Notes: generated by a model not told the origin, from the sequence alone. A stretch of DNA of 40,955 bases from VGJJ01 sp964480705 (GCA_964480705.1 CAYZPC010000009.1:1-40955); one strand, 5' to 3'. Shown: positions 31,608 to 40,019, counted from the first letter of the stretch. Translations and numbers: made by a program.

Positions 31608-32171
31608 ATGGTTCTCAACAATTTTTTTGATAAATTCATCTTCACTTCGCAACTGCGTTTCAAGGACAGCAATTTTTATGTGCTGGACATTCCGTTTGTG
31701 ATTGTTCCCGTGGACATTTTGCTTGGTTTTTCCGAGATGGATGACCCCACCATCAACAAAGCAGTGTATTACGCGTACAAATCCTCTGCCGCCAAAAAAC
31801 TTATTCCAAAATTTCAAGCGGGTGCGACTAAACAAAAATTCCTCGAACTTTCTCAAGCATTCTTCGGCGCCTCCGGCTGGGGTATTTCTAAAAACATTCA
31901 AATTGATGAAGTGAACAAGCGCGCCGTGGTGGTGGTGTCGCATTCTCCGTTAGCCAAATCCCTCCAAGGCCATTCTACTCGGCCGGTTGACCATTACACG
32001 CGCGCCATTCTCGCGGCTATTTATTCAGCGTATTTTGAAACAAACGTTGAATGCGTTGAATCCGAGTGTGCCGCGCTGCGTCCGGGCGATTGCACCTTCA
32101 TTCTCAAACCCTTGAATGAGTTTGACTTCACCAAAGAGGAAACCCAGCGCCAGCTGAGTTTGCAATCATAA
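31608..32171 (+). CDS. V4R-domain protein, 187 aa
   Basis: The C-terminal part has the V4R (4-vinyl reductase) small-molecule-binding pattern: VECVESECAALRPGDCTFILKP, with a Cys and Glu cluster that binds metal or a ligand in this family. The N-terminal 100 residues carry LDIPFVIVPVDILLGF and a helical AAKKLIPKFQAGATKQKFLELSQAF region. Likely a sensor or accessory protein partnered with the wHTH protein just upstream (inference). Convergent with the polyprenyl synthase gene. Confidence 0.6.
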   Translation: MVLNNFFDKFIFTSQLRFKDSNFYVLDIPFVIVPVDILLGFSEMDDPTINKAVYYAYKSSAAKKLIPKFQAGATKQKFLELSQAFFGASGWGISKNIQIDEVNKRAVVVVSHSPLAKSLQGHSTRPVDHYTRAILAAIYSAYFETNVECVESECAALRPGDCTFILKPLNEFDFTKEETQRQLSLQS

Positions 32172-32190
32172 AACAAAAATTTTTTACATT

Positions 32191-33288
32191 TTATTTTTTT
32201 CGGTGCATTAAATAATCCGCAAACGCGTCAAACATTTTCACATATTCAGGAGAAAATGCTGGTTTGGCATGACGAATGGCTGCCTTTCCTTGCATGTTGT
32301 ATTTTTCGGCTAGTTTTTGCGTCGCTTCCACCACTCCTTCGTGATGGAGCACATGCATCGCCGCGTCCAAATCTTTTTTGGTAGCCTTTTCATTTCCCAA
32401 TACTTTCTCTATAATTTTCCACTTGTCTTTCGTGAGCATTTCTTTTGCGATAATAACCAAAATGGTTGTTTTTCCCTTGCGCAAATCGCTTCCGAGTTCG
32501 CGTCCTTTTTCCGCTCCTTTGGTCACGTCTAAAATATCATCTTGTATTTGGAACGTGGTCGCGGAGTACATGGCAAAATCATCCATGGCTTTCAAGCGTT
32601 TCTCGCTCGCTCCTGCCATGATTCCTCCAATCTTCAACGCTCCGCCCAGCAAGGCGCCCGTTTTCAAATAGGCCATGCGCAAATACTGTTCCTTCGTGAT
32701 TTCTTTCTCATGCTCATAATACACATCTAACATTTGTCCTAAGTTCACTAAACGATACGTCTTCTCATACGCATGCAGGGCTTTCACTACTTTTTCAGAG
32801 TCAAATTTACTATCCAAAATAGTCTGCGATCCCAATGAAAAAAGCATGTCCGTGGCAATCATACTCATGCTCACAGCGAAGCGTGATTGTTCATTGGCAA
32901 ACAAATATCCTTTGTATTTTTTTTGCTTAAATTTTTCTTTAAACCATTTTCCCACTAATTCGTGCGCGGCAATAATTTCTCGCCTCTCTTTATCCTCATC
33001 CATCACATCATCTAAAATCAGTGACGCGTTGTGAAAAAATTCCACACTCAACGAAGGTAAGACCATCTTTTCGCGCTCAACTCCTCCGCACGCGGCGTAT
33101 GCGAGGATAGCGCACACGCTTCTCAAGCGTTTTCCTTTTCCTAAAATATAATTCTGCATCGCCAAATAGTTTTCTTCGGCAATGTCGCTGTTGGCTTCTT
33201 TCAAGTCCGCGTGTTTGCGTGCAAAATATTCGGCTAATTGTTCGTCTATTTGCTTACGATACGGTTCAATCGTCTGCGCGAAATCCAT
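32191..33288 (-). CDS. Polyprenyl diphosphate synthase, copy 1
   Basis: Trans-prenyltransferase making the isoprenoid chain of membrane lipids. 365 residues. The first aspartate-rich motif is DDVMD (93-97), the GKGKRLR pyrophosphate-binding segment is at 50-56, and the second motif DDILD is at about 245. Residue -5 before DDVMD is Ala88 with Ser at -4, small side chains that in this family allow chains longer than C20 (inference). After the motif there is RRE rather than RRG, then a Lys-rich insertion (KWFKEKFKQKKYKGY). TATA and an AAAGGTG SD precede the ATG. Confidence 0.88.
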   Translation of the reverse strand: MDFAQTIEPYRKQIDEQLAEYFARKHADLKEANSDIAEENYLAMQNYILGKGKRLRSVCAILAYAACGGVEREKMVLPSLSVEFFHNASLILDDVMDEDKERREIIAAHELVGKWFKEKFKQKKYKGYLFANEQSRFAVSMSMIATDMLFSLGSQTILDSKFDSEKVVKALHAYEKTYRLVNLGQMLDVYYEHEKEITKEQYLRMAYLKTGALLGGALKIGGIMAGASEKRLKAMDDFAMYSATTFQIQDDILDVTKGAEKGRELGSDLRKGKTTILVIIAKEMLTKDKWKIIEKVLGNEKATKKDLDAAMHVLHHEGVVEATQKLAEKYNMQGKAAIRHAKPAFSPEYVKMFDAFADYLMHRKK

Positions 33289-33377
33289 GCTCCATTCACA
33301 CCTTTCGGTTTATTAAGAACGAGGCAAACGCGTGTAATCGACTTCATTACGTCTGCCGACCAAACCTGGTTGGACAT

Positions 33378-33387
33378 GAATAAAAAG
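33378..33387 (+). promoter_or_regulatory. TATA box of the PrmC-like/AdkA-like operon
   Basis: GAATAAAAAG lies 22-31 nt before the ATG at 33409; leaderless. It marks the start of the AT-rich accessory region. Confidence 0.5.
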
Positions 33388-33408
33388 GTATGTTGCCATT
33401 TGTGAGTA

Positions 33409-34245
33409 ATGAGTCGCCCTACAATATATCCGCCTGCAAATGGTGTTAAAGTTAAGCAATGTGGAAATAGTTTCTATTGTGAACTGAAAAGTGCATCTTT
33501 TTCTAAAATTATTCTCATTCCTATTTTTGACAATAAAGCACCTTCCAGTGGGTTATTTCTTGGAACGCATTTACTGCCGCACAACGTAAATATTGAAACT
33601 GCCCTAAGTATTGGCTGTGGAAGTAATTTGCCTGCAGAGCTGTGTGCTATTTCTTTTTTTGGCATTAAACATTTAGACTGTACTGAAGTTGATCCTAGTG
33701 CTGCCCTTCATGCTCGCAAAACAATTCAATTAAATAATTTGGCAAAGTATATTTCGATAAAAAAATGTAGTTTATTTCCCCATTTATTAAAAAAATATGA
33801 TTTTATTTTTTCTGATATTTCACAAATGCCTCTGCCAGTAGGAGTGAAGCCAAACTATCATGACTATGGTGGTAGGGACGGATGGGAACTATTATCGAAA
33901 ATTATTTCTCGTTCAAGTAAATATCTTCGTAAAGGAGGATATTTATCCCTTTTTATTTTTGGATTTTTAGGTATTCGTTCACGGACCAATACTCGAATCC
34001 CGTCTCTGGAAGAACGCCTATTATTGTATGATTTTGACATTGTTAAACGAACTAAATATAGACGGAAAATACGTTATGGGGGTATTACTCACCAAAGCTT
34101 AGCACATATTCGGAAAGTATATCCAAAAGCAAAGTTTTACACGAAGTCAGGTAAACTTGTTGAGAAACCTGAGCAATATATATCTCCAAAAAATGCCGTT
34201 TACTTTGATGCATATGTTATTACTGCGAAGTATCGTGGTGATTAG
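33409..34245 (+). CDS. PrmC/HemK-like class I SAM-dependent methyltransferase
   Basis: A 278-residue Rossmann-type methyltransferase. Motif I is LSIGCGSN (about 67-74). The acidic end of strand 2 is in DCTEVDPSA. The motif-IV position reads SDISQMP where PrmC has NPPY, so the catalytic amide-methylating tetrapeptide is lost. The following GGRDGWELLSKII and LRKGGYLSLF match the PrmC family. The C-terminal third is basic (RRKIRYGGITHQSL). Substrate unknown. Translated immediately into the next gene. Confidence 0.72.
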   Translation: MSRPTIYPPANGVKVKQCGNSFYCELKSASFSKIILIPIFDNKAPSSGLFLGTHLLPHNVNIETALSIGCGSNLPAELCAISFFGIKHLDCTEVDPSAALHARKTIQLNNLAKYISIKKCSLFPHLLKKYDFIFSDISQMPLPVGVKPNYHDYGGRDGWELLSKIISRSSKYLRKGGYLSLFIFGFLGIRSRTNTRIPSLEERLLLYDFDIVKRTKYRRKIRYGGITHQSLAHIRKVYPKAKFYTKSGKLVEKPEQYISPKNAVYFDAYVITAKYRGD

Positions 34246-34866
34246 GTGACGATATTAATTATTTTGGGAGGGCCTTCAGGCGTTGGTAAGAGTACTATTT
34301 GTAAAGAACTCTCAAAAAAACTTCAGAATTCTATTTGTGTTAATTACTATAAAACAATGGAGCAATTAGGCAGGGCAAATAAGTATACCAATAAGGAAAT
34401 TTTGCAAAAATGGGCGTCCATCGAAATTGAACTTTTTGAAAAGATTATACGTCCTGCCTTATCTGAGGGGAAGACGGTGGTGTTGGATACGCATTTTTCT
34501 TTTCAGAAGAAAATTTCTCCAGAAAGAGCTTTTGAAAAGGGTTATTATCCCGTTAATGTCTCTGTTTCTTTAGCTCATTCATCATTACTTATTAATAGAC
34601 TTGCCGTGGAAAAAGTTTTTGTCCTACTTATTTGTTTAATATCTCCAATCGAAACGATTATTGCACGAAAATTTACTGACTCTACGCGCACGACTCACAT
34701 GTCTAAGAAAATAGTTGCGATTGAAATAGATAATGAACTAAAACTGTGGAAAAAGTTGTCTAATAAGTTGCGCCTTCACTCTGTCCGACATAAGAGAGAA
34801 CTTGTCTCTAACCTAGGAAAGCCTTCCGAAGCGCGAAATAAAATACTTTCTTTGATAAATAACTAA
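34246..34866 (+). CDS. P-loop nucleoside-monophosphate-kinase-like protein (AdkA-like)
   Basis: A 206-residue kinase-like protein. P-loop GGPSGVGKST (8-17), followed by features like those of the archaeal adenylate kinase family (AdkA): VNYYKTMEQLG, a TVVLDTHFSF strand (about 84-93) and DSTRTTHMSKK with Arg near the lid. The middle is less conserved, so the substrate may differ from AMP. GTG start directly after the methyltransferase stop, with GGTGATT as SD: strict coupling. It may phosphorylate a small molecule made or modified by its partner (inference). Confidence 0.68.
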   Translation: MTILIILGGPSGVGKSTICKELSKKLQNSICVNYYKTMEQLGRANKYTNKEILQKWASIEIELFEKIIRPALSEGKTVVLDTHFSFQKKISPERAFEKGYYPVNVSVSLAHSSLLINRLAVEKVFVLLICLISPIETIIARKFTDSTRTTHMSKKIVAIEIDNELKLWKKLSNKLRLHSVRHKRELVSNLGKPSEARNKILSLINN

Positions 34867-34869
34867 CTT

Positions 34870-35955
34870 CTATTTTTTTCTTGTTAAGATGAAGTTAATC
34901 GCTTCTCGGAGTTGTTCTTTTGCTTCGCCTTCTTTGAAAAACGTACATTTTTCATTGAATATCTTCATCGATTGATTTGCCAAATCCTGTGCTAGCTTTT
35001 CGCTGTATTCCAAACTACCATACTCTCTCATTTTTTCGATAATCCATTTTACTTCTTTTTCAGATTTTTGTTCTCTACTCTTGTCTAGAATTTTGATTAC
35101 TTTTGTTTTATCGGCTGTGCTTGCCTGCTGTAATAAGTGAATCAACATTATTGTCCGCTTGCCTTCGTAAATGTCGTTGCCAACCTGTTTCTTTAGTCCT
35201 TCGAAGTCGGAAGTTAAGTCGAGAAGATCATCTCTTATTTGGAAGCATCGACCTAGGACGGTTCCTAATTCAAATAACGTCTCTAACTGTTTGGGTGATG
35301 CCCCTGCGAGAATGGCACCTAATCTCAATGGTCCCGCGATAGTGTAGTAGGATGTTTTTCCACCAACAACGAAAAATATATCTTGAAAGTTAAGGTCTGT
35401 TTTATTTTTTTGGGTCCAGTTCATCTCGACTGATTGGCCGAGGATAGTTCGCATGATTATATTTTGCATTTCGTTCATTACTCGTGCACTCTTTTGGTGA
35501 CCTAGTAATTCTTCATTTTCATATAATTTTTTCCACATGATGGCATGGAGTGCATCGGCAGCATTGCCTGCTTGCTCGTCGCCGTAAATTTTATGAAGGG
35601 CTGGTTTTCCTCTTCTTTCTGCTGAGCCATCTTCAAAGTCATCGTGAACAAGCAACCAATCTTCCGAAGCTTGCATGGCTGCCGCAGTCTTTACTGCATC
35701 AGATACTTTTCCACCCATTGCTTCGCATGAGAGTAGCACAAGAGCGCCACGAACATACTTTCCTTGTCGGATAGGGTAGTCCATTATCATTTCCCAAAAA
35801 TAACTATCTTCCGCTTGGTAATTCGCAACCGGGTCTAAAGGGTGAGTAGCATTCGACTTGCCTGGAAGGTGTGATTTATACTCTTTCCAAATTAATTCCT
35901 TCTTCTCTTTTAGTGTTTCAATAAATGGTTTCAAAACCATCACCCCACATAACAT
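34870..35955 (-). CDS. Polyprenyl diphosphate synthase, copy 2
   Basis: A second trans-prenyltransferase of 361 residues, only distantly similar to copy 1. It has RQGKYVRGA (63-71), the first aspartate motif DDFED (105-109) followed by the classical RRGKPALH, and the second motif DDLLD. Position -5 is Trp100, a bulky residue expected to cap the product at about C15-C20, like the aromatic residue at this place in archaeal GGPP synthases (family knowledge). It lacks copy 1's insertion. An internal ATG at 35940 is an alternative start. Gene and codon use are AT-rich. Confidence 0.86.
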   Translation of the reverse strand: MLCGVMVLKPFIETLKEKKELIWKEYKSHLPGKSNATHPLDPVANYQAEDSYFWEMIMDYPIRQGKYVRGALVLLSCEAMGGKVSDAVKTAAAMQASEDWLLVHDDFEDGSAERRGKPALHKIYGDEQAGNAADALHAIMWKKLYENEELLGHQKSARVMNEMQNIIMRTILGQSVEMNWTQKNKTDLNFQDIFFVVGGKTSYYTIAGPLRLGAILAGASPKQLETLFELGTVLGRCFQIRDDLLDLTSDFEGLKKQVGNDIYEGKRTIMLIHLLQQASTADKTKVIKILDKSREQKSEKEVKWIIEKMREYGSLEYSEKLAQDLANQSMKIFNEKCTFFKEGEAKEQLREAINFILTRKK

Positions 35956-35998
35956 TTTGCGTTAGTAGCATATTTTTCATACAATCTTGTTCTCCTTA

Positions 35999-36358
35999 TT
36001 AATAAAAGGGTTCCTGGAAATTTTGATCCTTGACTCTTGCCTCATAATGGTTGCGTAATTGACGAATGGGTGTTGTTTCGGTGATTTTTTCTATTTTATT
36101 TTCTGATTTATTCTTGGCAGTTTCTACTAAGCTAGTCACTTCATTTAACCATAATTTGCTGATGGTGAATGTGTGGCTATTTTTCGAGACTATTCCTTCA
36201 TGCTCAAATAGAATGAGTTTTTTGTGCACTGCTTGGTAGGATATCGGCTTTCCACCCATACGTAAAATTCTGAAATAAATCTGTTTAGTATTTAATCCAG
36301 GTTCTTCGGCTAAAATAGTCAAAATCAGCTTCCCTGTGCTGAGGGTATGGAAGTGCAT
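35999..36358 (-). CDS. Winged-helix regulator, 119 aa
   Basis: The N-terminal 70 residues form a winged helix (LSTGKLILTILAEEPGLNTKQIYFRILRMGG split over two helices, then AVHKKLILFEHEGIVSKNSHTFTIS). The C-terminal 45 residues are charged and helical. Likely a transcription regulator of the flanking genes: it is divergent to the aaRS-like gene and upstream of polyprenyl synthase copy 2 in the same direction (inference). The TTTATAAA box is about 18-25 nt before the ATG. Confidence 0.65.
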   Translation of the reverse strand: MHFHTLSTGKLILTILAEEPGLNTKQIYFRILRMGGKPISYQAVHKKLILFEHEGIVSKNSHTFTISKLWLNEVTSLVETAKNKSENKIEKITETTPIRQLRNHYEARVKDQNFQEPFY

Positions 36359-36455
36359 ATACTATTTCTATTGTTCATTTATAAAGTCTAAATTAGTCTT
36401 ATTTTGAACCATTTATTATAAATATTTAATAACTATTCTGTATGTGTTATTGATT

Positions 36456-37670
36456 ATGACTAAATCCTTTTCTAGAGTGGGCCACTTTTGGTCTTCTGTT
36501 TCTAATTCAAAGTTTAATGAATTTTTTTTACGTCCCTTTCAGCGCGGTGAAAAATTTCATTTTGTTTTCTTTTCCGGCTATTTTAGTCCAAATCACTATC
36601 ACTTATATCAACTTGTCCAATTGGCACAACTTCAAAAATTGAATCCTAAAAATGCTTTTTTGCACGTCATTCTTACTGATGTCGGTCTGCATACACGGCG
36701 CCACACTGATTATTCTGCCATTGCTGGTTTGGAAAACACTCTAGAGAATGAAAATCATCTGCTTCAAATTAAGGGCGCACTTCTTGAATTAGGTGTGCCT
36801 GAATCAAATATTCAAACATATCTTTTTTCTGATTTGCTTGTAACTGCTTTTAATAAACGAAAAGATTTGTTGATTGAATTTTATCGCGGTCTCAGTGAAA
36901 TTCAGAATGACATTTTAGAAATTTCTGAAGTTCAACGCAAAAAATTCAGTATTCCACCTAAAGGGAAGTATACGATAGGATATGTCATTCAAAAATATGG
37001 TATTCTTTTTTTAGTGGCGCATTTCGAACAAATATTTCATGAAGAAATGTCAAACGGAAGGACAATTCCAATATTTGGTGATTCTGGAAGGCCGATTGTG
37101 GAAAAGTTGTCAGAAACTCTTTTTGCGCTTCAAATTATTCCACAAATTACATTCTCACTCAATATGGATGTCATTCAAACGTTTGGCACGGATAAGTCAA
37201 AAACATCTTCATTGTCTATTCCGACAGCTGGCATGTCGACAATTGAAATCGCTCGGATTGTAAAAGCATATTCCATTGTCCCGGAAACAATGAAAGACAT
37301 TTATGAAAAGTTAATTACGCCTGTCCTTTCGCGAGAATGGGCGCCCTCTATTTCTCACCATACTTTTTCAGAAGATTTGTGTGCAACACTCAACAAGCTC
37401 GTTTCTCACCCTGCCGAGTCAGTGGATTTAACAGTGAATGATTTAGATGGGATTAGTAAAGTAGCTTCGTTACTGCGCAGCCCAATCGCGCGAGACATTC
37501 TCCATCATTGCGATGGAACCAAAACTATTACCGAAATCAGCCGTTTAACCAGGAAGCACGTTTCTAATGTCTCAACTATCATTCGTCAGCTCAAAGAAGC
37601 TAGTCTAATTGAGTTAACTACAGGAAAACCCCGCAAACTTCGGCGAGCCATTAAAATCATTCTCAACTAG
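36456..37670 (+). CDS. Degenerate Tyr/Trp-tRNA-synthetase-like domain fused to a winged helix
   Basis: A 404-residue protein. Residues 35-75 read FVFFSGYFSPNHYHLYQL..., matching the first strand and HIGH-helix region of class Ic synthetases with HLYQ in place of HIGH. Residues 76-90 have VILTDVGLHTRRH, similar to the ADxHA region. PIFGDSGRPIVEKL (about 205-218) sits where the conserved G-x-DQ segment lies. FGTDKSKTSSLSIPTAGM (about 243-260) resembles the KMSKS loop. Residues 340-404 form a winged helix (HCDGTKTITEISRLTRKHVSNVSTII). Loss of the second HIGH histidine argues against ordinary charging. The domain call is by eye. ATG 36456 is used; GTG 36444 is an alternative. An AT-rich AATATTTAATA box is placed for a leaderless start. 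Confidence 0.55.
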   Translation: MTKSFSRVGHFWSSVSNSKFNEFFLRPFQRGEKFHFVFFSGYFSPNHYHLYQLVQLAQLQKLNPKNAFLHVILTDVGLHTRRHTDYSAIAGLENTLENENHLLQIKGALLELGVPESNIQTYLFSDLLVTAFNKRKDLLIEFYRGLSEIQNDILEISEVQRKKFSIPPKGKYTIGYVIQKYGILFLVAHFEQIFHEEMSNGRTIPIFGDSGRPIVEKLSETLFALQIIPQITFSLNMDVIQTFGTDKSKTSSLSIPTAGMSTIEIARIVKAYSIVPETMKDIYEKLITPVLSREWAPSISHHTFSEDLCATLNKLVSHPAESVDLTVNDLDGISKVASLLRSPIARDILHHCDGTKTITEISRLTRKHVSNVSTIIRQLKEASLIELTTGKPRKLRRAIKIILN

Positions 37671-37678
37671 TTTAGTGT

Positions 37679-38167
37679 ATGGAAAATCTTACTTCTCACT
37701 ATTATTCCGCGCACTATCTACCTATCCAAACAGTCAAATACGCTCAAATCTGGCCCCTTCTCCAACCCTTTGTTTTCGCGCAACCCGTTTCCGTGTTGGA
37801 TATTGGGATTGGCCCCGCTTGGCTGGAGGATTTTCTTCAACAGAAAGGGGTGGTTTTTTCCCGTGTTTTAGGAGTGGATATTTCGGAGAAAGCCATTGCT
37901 TCCCGAAAAAAGAACATCGAATATGTAATTTCCCCTTCATTCAACACCACCGAAAAATTTGATGTAGTGATTTGTTTCGACGCCTGGCACTGCTTTCCCC
38001 AAATGGATTTATTCTCCTTCGTCAAAAAAGATGGTTTGCTCCTCGTGAGCGAACCCCTCACATATGAAAAGCAATTGGATAGGCTCTCCATTGGGAAACG
38101 ATTGCTCGATGTAGTGGTGGGGGAAATGGAAAAGAGCCGCGTGGTTGCGGTGAAAAATTTAACGTAG
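37679..38167 (+). CDS. Class I SAM-dependent methyltransferase, 162 aa
   Basis: A small Rossmann methyltransferase: motif I VLDIGIGPAWLEDFL (about 39-53), acidic strand-2 end VLGVDISEKAI, post-motif CFDAWHCFPQMDLFSFV and LLLVSEPL. It lacks any recognisable substrate-binding domain. It starts 8 nt after the aaRS-like gene on the same strand and may be co-transcribed. Its composition is richer in GC than the genes before it. Confidence 0.75.
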   Translation: MENLTSHYYSAHYLPIQTVKYAQIWPLLQPFVFAQPVSVLDIGIGPAWLEDFLQQKGVVFSRVLGVDISEKAIASRKKNIEYVISPSFNTTEKFDVVICFDAWHCFPQMDLFSFVKKDGLLLVSEPLTYEKQLDRLSIGKRLLDVVVGEMEKSRVVAVKNLT

Positions 38168-38324
38168 AAAAACTCTCATTCATGAAAGCAATTTCCCGGA
38201 TTATAAGATTGGCGCTGGTTCCATAGAAAAGATAAATCAACCCATCAGTTGAATTATTTTCAACCTCGATTCTATATTCAACCTCCAAGTATTTTATTTC
38301 ATTATCAAAAGGGATGAGGGGTTA
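38168..38324. other. AT-rich spacer upstream of the Nudix gene
   Basis: A 157-nt stretch without a convincing gene. On the minus strand it is open and protein-like for about 45 codons (starting at a TTG or ATG near 38288) and runs into the methyltransferase gene. It may be the remnant of an older gene. A GAGGGG site serves the Nudix ATG. Confidence 0.3.
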
Positions 38325-38969
38325 ATGCAATTCAATAACATTCAGTTATTTTCAGAAAAAAAGGATGTTCAAAAAATGCTTCAATCTGGGGCCGATTTGA
38401 TTCTTCTTGATGAAAAAGAATTAGAAAAATTCAAGCATAATAAGTTGGAAATTCTAGATATTTATACTGCAAATAACCATCGAGTAGGTGCCGCCTCGCG
38501 AAAAGCATACATTCAGTTAGGGTTAATCACTCATGCGGTGCATCTGTTTATTTTTAATGAAAATGACGAAGTTTTTTTGCAGATGCGTGCGCCTGACAAG
38601 GACATCTATCCTAATTATTATGCTCCATCCGTAGCTGGACATGTTGGGTTGGGAGAGACGAGCGAAACTTCTGCGTATCGTGAAATGAGGGAAGAAATTG
38701 GGCTCGATACTCCACTTACTTTCCTCGGAAGTTTCAAGTGTTTTCAACCTGAAAATGTCGTAAATCAATTTTATGATTTTTATATTGGATTCTCATCAGA
38801 ATCCATCACGTTAGACAAGCATGAAGCCTCAGGCGGAGAATTCTTTTCCTGGAGAAACGTGTGCAACCAAATGGATTGGAACTTATTTATTTTCCCGTTG
38901 AGAAAAGAGATTGAGATTTTCGGTCTACGAATAGAAAGCGAGCTTCAAAAAAGAAAAAAGAGCGTGTAG
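38325..38969 (+). CDS. Nudix hydrolase, YfcD/IPP-isomerase-like
   Basis: A 214-residue protein. The Nudix box G-x5-E-x7-REMREEIG is complete near residues 105-126. Upstream blocks HRVGAASRKAYIQLG, HAVHLFIFN, FLQMRAPDKDIYPNYY and SVAGHV are those of the YfcD subgroup, which is related to type 1 isopentenyl-diphosphate isomerase. The isomerase-specific Cys in the TNTVCGHP motif is not present (SVAGHV instead), so it is more likely a hydrolase than an isomerase. GAGGGG precedes the ATG. The N-terminal 40 residues (LILLDEKELEKF) are extra. Confidence 0.8.
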   Translation: MQFNNIQLFSEKKDVQKMLQSGADLILLDEKELEKFKHNKLEILDIYTANNHRVGAASRKAYIQLGLITHAVHLFIFNENDEVFLQMRAPDKDIYPNYYAPSVAGHVGLGETSETSAYREMREEIGLDTPLTFLGSFKCFQPENVVNQFYDFYIGFSSESITLDKHEASGGEFFSWRNVCNQMDWNLFIFPLRKEIEIFGLRIESELQKRKKSV

Positions 38970-39068
38970 AAACGTTCAAAGTATTAATCACATCAGAATC
39001 CGGAGAAAAAGAGCTACTTGGCTTTGATTAATCCAAACGAATAAATATGCGAAAATAACCTCATTTGC

Positions 39069-40019
39069 ATGACTGATGATGAGGTGAATAAACGCGCTCA
39101 AAAAATGGCGCAGGCAAAGTTGTTGGCTGAAAAAACGTATTTTTCGCTTCGCCGTGGTCTAAATGCTGTTCGCCCAACCCGTTTTTGGAAAAATACGGAT
39201 TCGATTATTTTGATTGATTGGGATGAAACGCTTAGCAGGGTAAATACGTTTGAAGAATTATTCAAACTTAAACTTGGTGCCAAAAAGGGATTAGCTCGTT
39301 ATAATTATTATCGCACCCTCGTCAAAAATGGCAATTGTAGTTTAAGCCAGGCAGCCATTAGTGGTCATGCAGAGCTTGTTAATTTAGGGATAACATTGCA
39401 CGATTATCAAACCGTTTTCGATTCAATCATTAATGGAGGAAAAATTAGGAATGAAATTCTGCGCACCGTAAAGTATTTGCAAAATCATGGTCGAAAAGTA
39501 GTATTGGCCACGCGTTCCCCTCAAGCAATTGCCGATTTGGCGGTAGCACAATTTGGTTTTGATTTATCCATTGGCTCCAAAGAAATCGTTAACCGTTCAG
39601 GAAAAGTTGTTGGTCTGGCGCAATTAGTGGGTGATGCTAATCGTCTCACTTTTGCACATGGAAAAAGTGGTTCGGAAAAGGTTCGCGAAGTTACTAAATT
39701 TTCTCGGCTGAAAGACGAAATGCGCAAACAAGGCATTACTGTCAAACCCAAGAACGTTACTATTTTGAGTGATGGCTATGATGACATTGTCGCATTCAAG
39801 AAAGCCGGCTGCAGCATCCTTTTAGTTCCTCAAAAAAGTGGCGGCACCCAAAAAATCTCCCAACAATTCGGGTTGCGCGATCAAGAGGTAGTTGAGCGCG
39901 ATTCCAAAGAAATGGAGCGCGAGCTCAAACTCCGCCTGCGTTTTCCTCGCGTTAATCGTGCCCGAAAACCAGTCCAAGACCGCATCCGAGTCTTTGCTGC
40001 GAGAAAGCGGGGAAAGTAA
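39069..40019 (+). CDS. HAD-superfamily phosphatase
   Basis: A 316-residue HAD hydrolase. Motif I DWDETL (about 50-55, nucleophile Asp), motif II in VLATRSP (about 145-151), motif IV SDGYDDIVAF (about 238-247) with two acidic residues. A helical cap (YNYYRTLVKNGNCSLSQAAISGH) lies between I and II, like phosphoserine-phosphatase-type enzymes. The N-terminal 40 residues and the C-terminal 45 are very basic (REL KLRLRFPRVNRARK), unusual for the class and possibly for nucleic-acid or membrane contact (inference). ATAAATATG about 25-33 nt upstream suggests leaderless expression. Confidence 0.75.
   Translation: MTDDEVNKRAQKMAQAKLLAEKTYFSLRRGLNAVRPTRFWKNTDSIILIDWDETLSRVNTFEELFKLKLGAKKGLARYNYYRTLVKNGNCSLSQAAISGHAELVNLGITLHDYQTVFDSIINGGKIRNEILRTVKYLQNHGRKVVLATRSPQAIADLAVAQFGFDLSIGSKEIVNRSGKVVGLAQLVGDANRLTFAHGKSGSEKVREVTKFSRLKDEMRKQGITVKPKNVTILSDGYDDIVAFKKAGCSILLVPQKSGGTQKISQQFGLRDQEVVERDSKEMERELKLRLRFPRVNRARKPVQDRIRVFAARKRGK

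Noticed and set aside
38325..38969. Type 1 isopentenyl-diphosphate isomerase
   Set aside because: Tempting because of two polyprenyl synthases nearby, but the catalytic Cys motif is replaced by SVAGHV while the Nudix box is intact, so a YfcD-like hydrolase fits better.
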